Assembly (NCBI GenBank): GCA_026225115.1
Contig: JAMFSE010000012.1
Location: 1-42,269 of the forward strand
DNA: 42,269 nucleotides
Direction: 5' to 3'
Source of the DNA: Rhodovastum atsumiense
GTDB lineage: Bacteria; Pseudomonadota; Alphaproteobacteria; Acetobacterales; Acetobacteraceae
Made by a program: the position numbers and the translations under genes
Notes under the pieces: model-generated
Database searches by the model: none
What the model was told of the DNA's origin: nothing
The model's input: the letters and a program-made list of their open reading frames with translations, nothing else
Shown here: positions 17,967 to 26,245 of the stretch, piece by piece
Layout of the letters: each line of letters begins with the position of its first letter
How positions within the stretch are numbered: the stretch's first letter is position 1

Positions 17967-18848
17967 ATGGCGATAGATGGATATATTGGCGTCTTTCTCG
18001 AAATGGCGGCCGCGGAACGTGGCGCCAGCAAAAACACGATTGCAGCGTATGGCGCTGATTTAATTGATTTTTCGGGTTTTCTGACCCCGCGGTCCGGCGG
18101 CGTCGCGACAGCCTGCAAGATGGATCTCGCCGATTACCTCGCCTCGCTCGCTAATACAGGCATGTCGCCCCGTACCCAGGCGAGGCGGCTTTCCACCCTG
18201 CGCCAGTTTTTCCTCTTCCTGCTCAGCGAAGGCGTGCGCGCCGATAACCCAGCGCTGGAATTAAGCACGCCACGGCTGCCACAATCCTTGCCAAAATATC
18301 TCAGCGAGACCGAGGTTGATAATCTGATGACGGCTGCTGCAGACTGGGAAGGCAACTCCGGCCTGAAAGCACATGCTGGCCTCGAAATCCTATACGCCAC
18401 CGGCTTGCGCGTTTCCGAACTTTTGGCGCTTCCTTCCAATGCGCTTGCCAGCGACGCACAGATGCTGATCATCAAGGGCAAAGGCGGCAAAGAGCGCCTG
18501 GTACCTTTATCCGGCGCAGCAAAATTGGCCGCCGCCAATCTACGCGAGCAGACAAAAAAGCCGGGACGATTTTTATTTCCCGGCCGCAACCCGGCGCTGA
18601 AGATGACACGGCAAGGCTTTGCATTGCTGCTGAAGAAAGTGGCCAATAAAGCAAATATCGACCCGTCCCGATTATCGCCACATGTGTTACGCCATTCTTT
18701 CGCAACCCATCTGTTATCGCACGGCGCCGATTTGCGTAGTATTCAACGCCTGCTGGGACATGCAGATATAACAACGACCCAGATTTATACGCTGGTCTTG
18801 GCGGAACGCCTGCAGCGCTTGGTCGAAGCAAACCATCCGCTGGCATAA
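17967..18848 (+). CDS. xerD: Tyrosine site-specific recombinase XerD
   Basis: A 293-residue recombinase that, with XerC, resolves chromosome dimers at dif under FtsK control. Seen: the N-terminal SAM-like DNA-binding domain (residues 1-85, MSPRTQARRLSTLRQFF). The catalytic set is R148 (ATGLRVSEL), K172 (KGKGGKE), H239 and R242 (SPHVLRHSF), H265 (LLGHADI) and the nucleophile Y274 (TTTQIYT). The residues fall at almost exactly the positions in E. coli XerD. The start was chosen at ATG 17967, because the frame further upstream lies entirely antisense to aroKB. Divergence from aroKB with a tiny gap implies overlapping promoters inside the two coding regions. Confidence 0.94.
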   Translation: MAIDGYIGVFLEMAAAERGASKNTIAAYGADLIDFSGFLTPRSGGVATACKMDLADYLASLANTGMSPRTQARRLSTLRQFFLFLLSEGVRADNPALELSTPRLPQSLPKYLSETEVDNLMTAAADWEGNSGLKAHAGLEILYATGLRVSELLALPSNALASDAQMLIIKGKGGKERLVPLSGAAKLAAANLREQTKKPGRFLFPGRNPALKMTRQGFALLLKKVANKANIDPSRLSPHVLRHSFATHLLSHGADLRSIQRLLGHADITTTQIYTLVLAERLQRLVEANHPLA

Positions 18849-18870
18849 GCCTAAAACGGAGAAGATAAAA

Positions 18871-19500
18871 ATGTACGCTCCAGTCTCGTTTAAAGAGGCC
18901 CGGCAGGACGAACTTTTGGAAATCATGCGCCAATGCACGTTGCCTGTGCTGATATCGCCCGTCCGCCAGATCGGAGGCTTGCGCCTGACTGCGACGCATC
19001 TGCCCCTGTTGATCAGCAGCGACCGGCTGATCGGGCATATCGCCAAAGCGAACACGCAATGGCAGGACCTCGAAGCCGGAATGGAATCGCTCGCCATTTT
19101 CAAAACCGTCGACGGCTATGTCAGCCCATCGCATTACGCAACCAAACAAGAGACAGGCAAAGTCGTGCCGACTTGGAATTATGAAGCCGTGCATGCCTAC
19201 GGCCGGCTGGAGATTATCGAGAACAGCGCAAAGATTTTAGAAATCGTAACGGCGCTGACCAACTTCCATGAGAAGGACCGGCCACAGCCTTGGGCCGTCA
19301 CCGACGCGCCGGCCGACTACATTGCCGCGCAGTTGAAAGGCATCGTCGGCGTCGTGCTCCACATCAGCCGCCTAGAGGGTGTGCGAAAGTTGAGCCAGAA
19401 TAAATCCTCCGCCGACCAGCAAGGCGTCATCGACGGCCAGCAGATCGAAAACCCCGCATTGGCGCATCAAATGATCTTGGCGGCAAAAGGCGGCAGATAA
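18871..19500 (+). CDS. FMN-binding PaiB-like protein
   Basis: A 209-residue protein of the PaiB family, a split-barrel flavin-binding fold annotated as a negative transcriptional regulator after Bacillus PaiB. Seen: the family N-terminus MYAPVSFKE, LRLTATHLPLLI, IGHIAKANTQW, GYVSPSHYATK, VPTWNYEAVHAYG and the C-terminal GVRKLSQNKSSAD. No helix-turn-helix is present, so direct DNA binding should not be assumed. A flavin-dependent or redox role is equally possible. It lies 22 bp after xerD with a GGAGAAG ribosome binding site, so may share its transcript. Its last 34 bp overlap the convergent DUF1491 gene. Confidence 0.88.
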   Translation: MYAPVSFKEARQDELLEIMRQCTLPVLISPVRQIGGLRLTATHLPLLISSDRLIGHIAKANTQWQDLEAGMESLAIFKTVDGYVSPSHYATKQETGKVVPTWNYEAVHAYGRLEIIENSAKILEIVTALTNFHEKDRPQPWAVTDAPADYIAAQLKGIVGVVLHISRLEGVRKLSQNKSSADQQGVIDGQQIENPALAHQMILAAKGGR

Positions 19501-19802
19501 TCCGGCGCCTCAAACTCAATCACCCATAAATCGGAATCGTAACTGATCTGCTTGGCGATATATGCATCGGCACTCGCCTCTTCCACCGGCGTCTCGCCGG
19601 TACCGCGCAGCCAGGCGGGCTCGCCCATCCCATCGCGGATCTGCGTCAGCACCATAATTCCGCTGCTCCCGCGCAGCACCACCAGCACCCCGCCGGCATC
19701 CACGTCGCCTTTACGGATAACCACGCCGTAGCGCCCATCTGCCTGACCCAGGCGCAAAACCGCCTGCACCCAAATCCCGGCCTTGATCCGCGCATCACTC
19801 AT
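19467..19802 (-). CDS. DUF1491 family protein
   Basis: A 111-residue protein of the alphaproteobacterial DUF1491 family. It is recognised by IKAGIWVQAVLRLGQADGRY near the N-terminus, VIRKGDVDAGGVLVVL, and the C-terminal YDSDLWVIEFEAPD. It is predicted cytoplasmic with alternating strands and has no known enzyme motif. The family function is not established. It overlaps PaiB convergently by 34 bp and lies 40 bp from the divergent ABC importer operon. Confidence 0.8.
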   Translation of the reverse strand: MSDARIKAGIWVQAVLRLGQADGRYGVVIRKGDVDAGGVLVVLRGSSGIMVLTQIRDGMGEPAWLRGTGETPVEEASADAYIAKQISYDSDLWVIEFEAPDYLPPFAAKII

Positions 19803-19842
19803 GCTAATCGATTACCACAGATCAGCTTCGAGGAGACATCGT

Positions 19843-20838
19843 ATGAACCTTCTGGTTCGAATCGCTACCGCTCTCGCTGCCTGCTTCTCGCTCGCAACCC
19901 AGGCCCACGCTGCCGACAAGGTAACGTTCGGGCTCGATTGGGTCGCCGAGCCGGAATATGGCGGTTACTATCAGGCGCTTGCCACGGGCATTTACAAAAA
20001 ATATGGCCTCGACGTCAGCATCGTCGAAGGCGGCCCGCAGGTAAACAATGCGCAGTTATTGGTTGCCGGACGCCTAACCTTCGACATCACCTCGAATTCA
20101 TTTCTGGCACTCAACTTCGTGCAAGAAGCCATACCCTACGTCGTAGTCGCCGCCGGCTTTCAAAAAGACCCTGACATCCTGATGGCCCATCCCGGCGTCG
20201 GCAATGACAGCTTCGAGGACCTGAAAGGCAAACCCATCGCCGTCAGCTCCGGCACCCGCGCCAGTTGGTGGTTGTACCTGAAAGCCAAATACGGTTTCAG
20301 CGACAGCCAGTTGAAGTCCTACGGCTTCAGCCTTGCCCCTTTCTTCACTAATCCACAGGCAATCCAAGAAGCTTACGTCACGTCGGAGCCCTATCTCGTC
20401 GAACAGCAAACCGGCAAAAAGCCGGTGGTGCTGATGATTTCCGATGCCGGGTTCGACGGCTATGCCAGCCTGATCGCCACCAGCGAAAAACTGGTGAAAA
20501 CCGATCCCGATCTGGTACAGCGTTTCATCAACGCCTCGATCGAGGGCTGGTATTCCTACCTCTACGGCAATCCTGCGCCGGCCTTCGCCGCCATTCTGAA
20601 AGCCAATCCGGATATGACGCCGGGGCTGATGCAATACGGTTACGCGCAGTTGAAGGCACGCGGCATTCTGGTTTCCGGGGACTCAACAAGCTTAGGCATC
20701 GGAGCGATGACCGATGCGCGCTGGAAAGCGTTTTACGATCAAATGGCGGCAACTGGCCTTTACGATAAAAACCTGGACTACAAAGCCGGATATACGCTGC
20801 AATTTGTAAACAAAGGCTTCGGCAAACCCAAACAATGA
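19843..20838 (+). CDS. ABC importer substrate-binding protein, NMT1/THI5-like
   Basis: A 331-residue periplasmic protein with a signal peptide (MNLLVRIATALAACFSLATQ, cleavage after AHA) and the NMT1/THI5 fold. Seen: KVTFGLDWVAEPEYGGYYQAL, IYKKYGLDVSIVEGGP, ITSNSFLAL, LKGKPIAVSSGTRASWW and FFTNPQAIQEAYVTSEPYLVEQQTGK. The family binds pyrimidine thiamine precursors, riboflavin, nitrate or sulfonates, and the ligand here is not determined. The start at 19843 has GAGGAGA eight bases upstream and gives a proper signal peptide. It is translationally linked to the ATPase gene by ATGA. Confidence 0.9.
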   Translation: MNLLVRIATALAACFSLATQAHAADKVTFGLDWVAEPEYGGYYQALATGIYKKYGLDVSIVEGGPQVNNAQLLVAGRLTFDITSNSFLALNFVQEAIPYVVVAAGFQKDPDILMAHPGVGNDSFEDLKGKPIAVSSGTRASWWLYLKAKYGFSDSQLKSYGFSLAPFFTNPQAIQEAYVTSEPYLVEQQTGKKPVVLMISDAGFDGYASLIATSEKLVKTDPDLVQRFINASIEGWYSYLYGNPAPAFAAILKANPDMTPGLMQYGYAQLKARGILVSGDSTSLGIGAMTDARWKAFYDQMAATGLYDKNLDYKAGYTLQFVNKGFGKPKQ

Positions 20839-21572
20839 TCAAAGTCTCAGGGGTTTCCAAGCGATTCCCCAACGGCACTGTAGCCCTCGATGCGGTTACG
20901 ACCGATATCGGAAGGGGCGATTTCGTCGCCTTGCTGGGGCCGTCAGGCTGCGGAAAATCCACGCTTTTGCGTCTGATCGCCGGGCTGGAACGCCCGAGCG
21001 AAGGACAAATCACTTGGGCAGACGGTGCGCCAAAACCCGGCGAAATCGGCTTCGTCTTTCAGGATTCCACGCTGATGCCCTGGGCTAGCGCCGCGGAAAA
21101 CGTGTTTCTTCCCCTGAAATTGCGACGGAAATCCCGCGCCGCAACCGCAGGCGACGTTCAGGCCGCCCTTGCCCAGGTGGGACTGACGGATTTTGCAAAC
21201 AGCAAGCCGGCAGCCCTATCCGGCGGCATGAAAATGCGCGTCTCGATCGCCCGCGCGCTCGTATCGAGACCAAAACTTCTGCTGATGGACGAACCCTTCG
21301 CCGCCCTTGATGAGTTCACCCGCCACCGATTGCAGGAAGACCTGCGCGACCTCTGGCGGCGTAGCGGGAACACCATCATCTTCGTTACCCATTCGATCTA
21401 TGAAGCCGCCTATCTCGCCACCCGCGTCCAGGTCATGTCCGCCAGACCGGGCCGCATCTCGGCCACCATTGCCTGTGATATCGCCGATACCGCGGATCGC
21501 CGGACCGCGCCGGATTACATCGCCTTGGTGAAACAGCTGAGCGATATGCTGCGCCTGGAGTTTTCCACTTGA
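20835..21572 (+). CDS. ABC importer ATP-binding subunit (TauB/SsuB/ThiZ type)
   Basis: A 245-residue ATPase energising the importer. Seen: Walker A GPSGCGKST, Q-loop VFQDSTLMPW, signature LSGGMKMRVSIARAL, Walker B LLLMDEPFAALDEFTRH and switch histidine VTHSIYEA. The signature reads LSGGM where LSGGQ is usual, a common variant in this subfamily. It overlaps both partners by 4 bp, so the three subunits are made in step. Confidence 0.94.
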   Translation: MIKVSGVSKRFPNGTVALDAVTTDIGRGDFVALLGPSGCGKSTLLRLIAGLERPSEGQITWADGAPKPGEIGFVFQDSTLMPWASAAENVFLPLKLRRKSRAATAGDVQAALAQVGLTDFANSKPAALSGGMKMRVSIARALVSRPKLLLMDEPFAALDEFTRHRLQEDLRDLWRRSGNTIIFVTHSIYEAAYLATRVQVMSARPGRISATIACDIADTADRRTAPDYIALVKQLSDMLRLEFST

Positions 21573-22333
21573 ACAAAACCGCCGAAAGAGTGATGCCGAT
21601 CGTCTTCGGCATCGCCGGGATCGCGCTCTGGCAGGCATCGGTCTGGAAGTTTCAGGTCCCCGCCTATGTTCTTCCCAGCCCGATCGCCATCGTGCAGGCC
21701 TATATCAGCGATTATGGCACGCTGAATGCCGCCTTGCTTTCAACCCTCACCGTGACCATCGCGGCACTGCTGGCCTCAGCAGCGCTCGGTGTCGCCTTGG
21801 CATTGGCAATGGCCGCCAGCGACCTTGCGCGTGCCGCCATTCAACCATGGGCCGTGATCCTGCAGGTCACCCCGGTTGTCGCCATTGCCCCGCTGATCAT
21901 CATCTGGGTCAACCAGCCCTTCCTGGCACTGGTCGTCTGCGCCACCATCGTCGCCTTCTTTCCAGTGCTCTCCAACACCGCCGCCGGTCTGGCAGCGACG
22001 CCGCGGGATCTGCTCGACTTGTTCCGCCTCAACGGCGCCACCCGCCTGCAAACGCTCATGCTCCTCCGCCTGCCGGCGGCCTTGCCGTTCTTCCTGGCGG
22101 GCCTACGCATATCCGGCACCTTGGCGCTAGTTGGCGCCGTCGTCGCCGAATTCGTCGCCGGCTCCGGGGGCTTTGCTTCAGGCCTCGCCTACCGGATTCT
22201 GGAAGCCGGATACCGCCTGCAAATCCCAAGAATGTTCGCCGCGTTGGTGTTGCTTGGACTGGCCGGCATCGTAATTTACGCGGCACTTGGCTTGTTCTCA
22301 CATTTGATGTTACGCCGCCGCGACGCCGCCTGA
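21569..22333 (+). CDS. ABC importer permease (BPD_transp_1, SsuC/ThiX type)
   Basis: A 254-residue inner-membrane subunit with about six helices and the EAA loop region NTAAGLAATPRDLLDLFRLNGA followed by LRLPAALPFFLAGLRIS, which contacts the ATPase. Translation probably begins at TTG 21569, overlapping the TGA of the ATPase gene; an ATG eight codons later would also work. The overlap and operon order identify it as the partner of the THI5-like binding protein. Confidence 0.92.
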   Translation: MNKTAERVMPIVFGIAGIALWQASVWKFQVPAYVLPSPIAIVQAYISDYGTLNAALLSTLTVTIAALLASAALGVALALAMAASDLARAAIQPWAVILQVTPVVAIAPLIIIWVNQPFLALVVCATIVAFFPVLSNTAAGLAATPRDLLDLFRLNGATRLQTLMLLRLPAALPFFLAGLRISGTLALVGAVVAEFVAGSGGFASGLAYRILEAGYRLQIPRMFAALVLLGLAGIVIYAALGLFSHLMLRRRDAA

Positions 22334-22348
22334 ACGAGGAGATTTTTG

Positions 22349-22597
22349 ATGCCGCCGAAACCCCCAGCCAAACCCGCACCCAAACCGGAAGTCACGGTCG
22401 TCGCCGGCAAGAAACTGACCAAAGGCCAACTCGCCTATGAACAGGACCGCGCCAAGCAAGCCGGCAAATCGCTTGAAGACTGGATGAAAATCAAGGCGAA
22501 GACAGCTGCCATTGAGGCCCAAAAAGCCGCGCCCAAGCCCGTAAAAAAACCAGGGCTGATCAGCCGGCTACTGGATAAGGCCCACAAGCCGATTTAA
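22349..22597 (+). CDS. Small basic Pro/Lys/Ala-rich protein of unknown function
   Basis: An 82-residue product starting at ATG 22349 with GAGGAG seven bases before it and 15 bp after the permease, so it is the fourth gene of the importer operon. It has a disordered PKPPAKPAPKPE start, a central amphipathic KKLTKGQLAYEQDRAKQAGKSLEDW-like segment, and a basic tail ending LISRLLDKAHKPI. There is no signal peptide or membrane segment. I recognise no domain. The high-quality ribosome binding site and operon position support a real gene. It ends in TTAA shared with the convergent gene's stop. Confidence 0.6.
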   Translation: MPPKPPAKPAPKPEVTVVAGKKLTKGQLAYEQDRAKQAGKSLEDWMKIKAKTAAIEAQKAAPKPVKKPGLISRLLDKAHKPI

Positions 22598-23523
22598 TTG
22601 CGGATGTTCTCTTTCTGCAAAGGGGATCGCCTAAGCCTTTTTTGGCTCGGTAAATGCCAACACTCGCCGAACATCAAATCCCATTCCGGTGGATCAAACC
22701 CAACCATCCCGGCATTTGGATAAAAAGTCAGCTCGCCGAATTTCACCCCCATTGGGGTTGCGTAAAGATCGACGCGGACGAAATCAAATTCTCTGCCGAT
22801 CGTCTCCGCAATCTGGATCATCTCACCCAACTCTTGGGGGGCCGGCCGTGGCTCGCGCGGCGGCGCCACATATCGCACCGGGAGCGGGACCCAATTGCGG
22901 TCATGGAAATTCTGCCGATGATCCCTCTGACGGTCATGATCGACCTGAATAAAATGGACGCGGCCATGATAGACGAAAAATTTGAAGTCCTCCGGCAGCG
23001 TGCCATCAGGAAGTTCGATCATTCTTTCCCCGAGGATCTGCGGCACTATCTGCGAGTAGCCCCATTCGCGCAGCATATGCGCATGGCTGAATAGAAGCTG
23101 AGCACGCATCGTGCATATGATCGACTCCTTGTCGATATCGCCTGCGTTGCGAACGAAAACATGATTGCCACAGCTGTGATTGACCTTGACGACATAAGGC
23201 GGCGTCAGGTCCTCGAACGGAATCGCCGCGGCGTCTGCGCCCGTCCATAAGGTTTCGATCACATATCTCTCGCCCACCAGCGATGCTATTAGCGGCTTCA
23301 CCGCAATTTTGTCCGCATAGGCTGTAAACCGCTTATCGCGCTGGTAGAGCTTACGCCAATTGATTTTTTCATTGAATGTTTTGGGCGTTTCGAAATTCGG
23401 GACTTTTTGATGGTATCGGTAAAATTGCCGGGTCACGGCAGCGTGATCCGGCAATACATTTTCGTAACGATCAGGGATTTTACTCAGGGCCCTGCAATAG
23501 GCCCATCTCGCGGCATCCGCCAT
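22594..23523 (-). CDS. TupA-like ATP-grasp protein
   Basis: About 309 residues matching the TupA-like ATPgrasp family, linked to cell-surface polysaccharide or teichuronopeptide synthesis. Seen: the opening NFETPKTFNEKINWRKLYQRD and YADKIAVKPLI. ATP-grasp elements follow: YVVKVNHSCGNHVFV, EDFKFFVYHGRVHFIQVD and the metal-binding FDFVRVDLYATPMGVKFGELTFYPNAGM. ATG 23523 (MADAARWAYCRAL) is preferred; a longer frame to 23601 has no family similarity. It may ligate an amino acid or peptide to a sugar acid. The gene shares the TTAA stop overlap with the importer operon's last gene. Confidence 0.85.
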   Translation of the reverse strand: MADAARWAYCRALSKIPDRYENVLPDHAAVTRQFYRYHQKVPNFETPKTFNEKINWRKLYQRDKRFTAYADKIAVKPLIASLVGERYVIETLWTGADAAAIPFEDLTPPYVVKVNHSCGNHVFVRNAGDIDKESIICTMRAQLLFSHAHMLREWGYSQIVPQILGERMIELPDGTLPEDFKFFVYHGRVHFIQVDHDRQRDHRQNFHDRNWVPLPVRYVAPPREPRPAPQELGEMIQIAETIGREFDFVRVDLYATPMGVKFGELTFYPNAGMVGFDPPEWDLMFGECWHLPSQKRLRRSPLQKENIRN

Positions 23524-23670
23524 TATCACCCCCAGGCAGCATTTTTCTGCGGGCGCAACTAGATATTGGCCTGCACCCGCGACTTGTCGTTGCGGATCCA
23601 TTGCTACTTTAAGGCGAATAATTGTTCAAGATCTCCAGACCTGCTTATTGAAGATCGTTACAATTTTGTT

Positions 23671-23701
23671 CCAAAAACAAAAAAGCAGGCCGAAGCCTGC
23701 T
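23671..23701 (-). terminator. Intrinsic terminator of the alpha ribosomal operon
   Basis: Read on the minus strand, AGCAGGC-TTCG-GCCTGCT (7-bp perfect stem with a stable UUCG tetraloop, 23684-23701) is followed directly by TTTTTTGTTTTT. It lies 27 bp after the rplQ stop and is a textbook rho-independent terminator. Confidence 0.92.
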
Positions 23702-23728
23702 CTCTGCAAATCCTGGAATTAAGAACCC

Positions 23729-24151
23729 TTATTCCTCGGCCTCTTCCTCTTCGCGCTGGGCAACCGGGCCGCTATCCAGACCCTTGGCCGACACGTCGCG
23801 GTCGACGAATTCAATCACCGCCATATCCGCAGCGTCGCCATAGCGCATGCCGGCTTTCAACACGCGGGTGTAGCCGCCATTGCGGGTTTTGTAGCGGTCG
23901 GCCAAAGCACTGAACAGCTTGGTCACGATGGTTTCGTCACGGAGCTGGTTGAATGCCTGCCGCTTGGCGTGCAGATCCCCGCGCTTGCCGAGCGTAATGA
24001 GCTTCTCGGCTACCGGCCGCAGTTCCTTAGCTTTCGGCAAGGTTGTGGTGATCTGCTCGTGCTTGATCAGTGCAACCGCCATGTTGCGAAACATGGCAGC
24101 GCGATGGGAAGAGGTGACGCTGAGCTTCCGCCCGCTGAGACCGTGACGCAT
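23729..24151 (-). CDS. rplQ: 50S ribosomal protein L17
   Basis: A 140-residue protein of the large subunit near the exit tunnel. The diagnostic N-terminus [23 protein letters not shown]-type block is intact, with [21 protein letters not shown]. The C-terminus ends in an acidic [10 protein letters not shown] tail that E. coli L17 lacks. It is the last gene of the rpsM-rpsK-rpoA-rplQ operon, 24 bp after rpoA and followed by a strong terminator. Confidence 0.97.
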   Translation of the reverse strand: MRHGLSGRKLSVTSSHRAAMFRNMAVALIKHEQITTTLPKAKELRPVAEKLITLGKRGDLHAKRQAFNQLRDETIVTKLFSALADRYKTRNGGYTRVLKAGMRYGDAADMAVIEFVDRDVSAKGLDSGPVAQREEEEAEE

Positions 24152-24175
24152 GATAAAATATTCCTAAAAACGACT

Positions 24176-25213
24176 TTAAAAAGGCTGATCCGACCGCTTG
24201 GCCAATTCCTCGATATTCTCGGGCGGCCAATCGGTCACGGTCATGCCGAGGGAAAGTCCCATCACCGTCAGCACTTCCTTGATTTCGTTCAGCGACTTGC
24301 GGCCGAAATTCGGCGTGCGCAGCATTTCCTGCTCACTCTTCTGCACCAGATCGCCGATATAAACGATATTATCGTTCTTCAGGCAGTTGGCGCTACGAAC
24401 CGAAAGCTCTAGCTCGTCGACCTTGCGCAGCAGGTTGGCGTTGAACGGCAGCTCGATGCGCGGCTCTTCCGCCCGCAACCGTTGCGGCTCTTCGAAATTG
24501 ACGAACATGCCGAGCTGGTCCTGCAGAATGCGCGCGGCCAATGCCACGGAATCTTCCGGCGTAATCGCGCCATTGGTCTCGACCTGCAAAATCAGCTTGT
24601 CATAATCGGTCACCTGGCCGACACGCGTCTGTTCAACGCGATACGACACGCGCCGAACCGGCGAATAAATCGCGTCAACCGGAATCAACCCGATCGGCGC
24701 ATCTTCCGGGCGGTTGGCCGAAGCCGGCACATAACCGCGGCCGAGATCTACCGTGAACTCCATCCCCAACGTGGCGCCGTCATCCAAGGTGCAAAGCACC
24801 AGATCCGGATTCATGATTTCGATATCGTGGCCAGATTGAATCTGGCCGGCTTTCACTTCACCCGGACCGGTCGCGGTCAGGACCATCCGCTTCGGTCCCT
24901 CGCCATGCATGCGCACCGCGAGCTGCTTGATGTTCAGCACGATGTCCGTCACGTCTTCCCGCACGCCCGAAAGCGTCGAGAACTCGTGCAGCACGCCATC
25001 GATCCGCAGGCTGGTAACGGCAGCACCCTGCAAAGAGGACAGCAAAATCCGGCGCAGCGAGTTGCCCAGCGTCATGCCGAAGCCACGTTCCAGCGGCTCG
25101 GCGACAATGGTCGCAACCCGTGCCGCGTCGCTTCCAAACTCAACATCAAGCGCTTCCGGCTTGATTAGAGTCTGCCAATTACGTTGCAGAGACAAATTAG
25201 ATTCTTTCAGCAT
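24176..25213 (-). CDS. rpoA: RNA polymerase alpha subunit
   Basis: A 345-residue assembly platform of RNA polymerase. The N-terminal domain shows [28 protein letters not shown] (dimer interface). The C-terminal domain shows [24 protein letters not shown] and [13 protein letters not shown], which bind UP elements and activators. The start ATG 25213 has GGAGGGT five bases upstream; an upstream in-frame extension of seven codons is rejected on that ground. It sits in the alpha operon as in most bacteria. Confidence 0.98.
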   Translation of the reverse strand: MLKESNLSLQRNWQTLIKPEALDVEFGSDAARVATIVAEPLERGFGMTLGNSLRRILLSSLQGAAVTSLRIDGVLHEFSTLSGVREDVTDIVLNIKQLAVRMHGEGPKRMVLTATGPGEVKAGQIQSGHDIEIMNPDLVLCTLDDGATLGMEFTVDLGRGYVPASANRPEDAPIGLIPVDAIYSPVRRVSYRVEQTRVGQVTDYDKLILQVETNGAITPEDSVALAARILQDQLGMFVNFEEPQRLRAEEPRIELPFNANLLRKVDELELSVRSANCLKNDNIVYIGDLVQKSEQEMLRTPNFGRKSLNEIKEVLTVMGLSLGMTVTDWPPENIEELAKRSDQPF

Positions 25214-25288
25214 ACTACCCTCCGGCCGGACCATGTCGTCATTATCCGGGCCAATATCGCTTCGTGTGAAACGCGATCTAACCTCGCC

Positions 25289-25678
25289 TTAGACGCGGCG
25301 GCGCTTGCGCGGGCGGCAACCGTTATGCGGAATCGGGGTCAGGTCGCGAATAGCCGAGATCTGAAAACCGACCGTCTGCAGAGCCCGCAATGCACTCTCA
25401 CGGCCGGAACCGGGACCGCTCACTTCGATCTCCAGCATTTCCATTCCGTGCTCACGCGCCTTTTTGCCGGCGTCTTCTGCAGCAACCTGCGCGGCGTACG
25501 GGGTGGATTTACGGCTGCCCTTAAAGCCCTGGCTGCCAGCCGAGGACCAGGCGATGGTGTTACCCTGCGCGTCGGTAATGTTCACCATGGTGTTGTTGAA
25601 GCTCGCGAGAACGTGGGCCACACCAGAGATGATGTTTTTGCGTTCTTTTTTACGTGGGCGTGAGGCGGGTTTCGCCAT
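25289..25678 (-). CDS. rpsK: 30S ribosomal protein S11
   Basis: A 129-residue platform protein of the small subunit. Seen: [42 protein letters not shown] and the C-terminal [16 protein letters not shown]. The NG in the C-terminal loop is the site where S11 forms isoaspartate in E. coli. Alpha operon, between rpsM and rpoA. Confidence 0.98.
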   Translation of the reverse strand: MAKPASRPRKKERKNIISGVAHVLASFNNTMVNITDAQGNTIAWSSAGSQGFKGSRKSTPYAAQVAAEDAGKKAREHGMEMLEIEVSGPGSGRESALRALQTVGFQISAIRDLTPIPHNGCRPRKRRRV

Positions 25679-25717
25679 GTGCTTATTCCTGAAATACTAA
25701 AAGATTTAGGCGAAAAA

Positions 25718-26095
25718 TTACTTTGTAACTTTCTTCTTGCCGGCGATAGCAACGGCTTTGCCCTTGCGGGTGCGCGCGTTCGTATGGGTACGCTGACCAC
25801 GGACAGGCAAACCTTTCCGGTGGCGCAGACCACGGTAGCAACCCAGATCCATCAAGCGCTTGATGTTCATCGCGTTCTCGCGGCGCAGGTCACCCTCAAC
25901 ACGATAATCGCGGTCGATCAGCTCTCTGATCCGCAATACCTCGTCATCGGACAGCTGATTCACACGCCGGTCATCCGGAATGTTTAAAGCTGTGCAAATG
26001 TCACGAGCTTTTACCGGACCGATACCATAAATGTACCGCAAGCTAATCAGAACACGCTTATTTGTAGGAATATTTACGCCGGCAATACGCGCCAC
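25718..26095 (-). CDS. rpsM: 30S ribosomal protein S13
   Basis: A 125-residue head protein contacting the P-site tRNA and L5. Seen: [22 protein letters not shown], the helix-two-turn-helix region, [25 protein letters not shown] and a basic tail. The start is GTG 26095, preceded by AGGAGAGACCAAC. A longer frame to 26155 lies in the untranslated leader and is rejected. It is the first gene behind the alpha-operon promoter. Confidence 0.97.
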   Translation of the reverse strand: MARIAGVNIPTNKRVLISLRYIYGIGPVKARDICTALNIPDDRRVNQLSDDEVLRIRELIDRDYRVEGDLRRENAMNIKRLMDLGCYRGLRHRKGLPVRGQRTHTNARTRKGKAVAIAGKKKVTK

Positions 26096-26187
26096 GTTGG
26101 TCTCTCCTGATCCTCCCGCCAAAAGGCGGAAAATTATGGGCAATAGTCGTAACAAGTTGCGGCGCCCCGAACCGGAGCGCCGCAGAG
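26096..26187 (-). promoter_or_regulatory. Structured 5' leader of the alpha operon
   Basis: Downstream of the predicted transcription start (about 26187) a 10-bp stem forms between 26174-26183 and 26159-26168 (GCGGCGCTCC with GGGGCGCCGC, one G-U) around a five-base loop. A second small hairpin, CCGCC-TTTT-GGCGG, lies just before the ribosome binding site of rpsM. In E. coli S4 represses this operon through a leader structure; here rpsD is not in the operon, so the effector is unknown. Confidence 0.5.
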
Positions 26188-26193
26188 ATGGGC

Positions 26194-26221
26194 TTTATAG
26201 CGACCGCCGAAAGAGAGTCAA
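26194..26221 (-). promoter_or_regulatory. Sigma70 promoter of the alpha operon
   Basis: On the minus strand TTGACT (26221-26216) and TATAAA (26199-26194) are separated by 16 bases. They sit 25 bp beyond the adk stop and about 100 bp before the rpsM start. This near-consensus site should make rpsM-rpsK-rpoA-rplQ independent of the spc operon. Confidence 0.75.
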
Positions 26222-26245
26222 TCGAAGGCGATCAATTTTTCGTGA

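Noticed and set aside
19803-19842. Thiamine-type riboswitch before the THI5-like importer
   Set aside because: The gap is 40 bp and lacks the conserved CTGAGA and related blocks; there is no space for the aptamer.
26096-26245. rpmJ (L36) between secY/adk and rpsM
   Set aside because: No short frame with the Cys/His pattern of L36 is present; the gap holds a promoter and leader instead.
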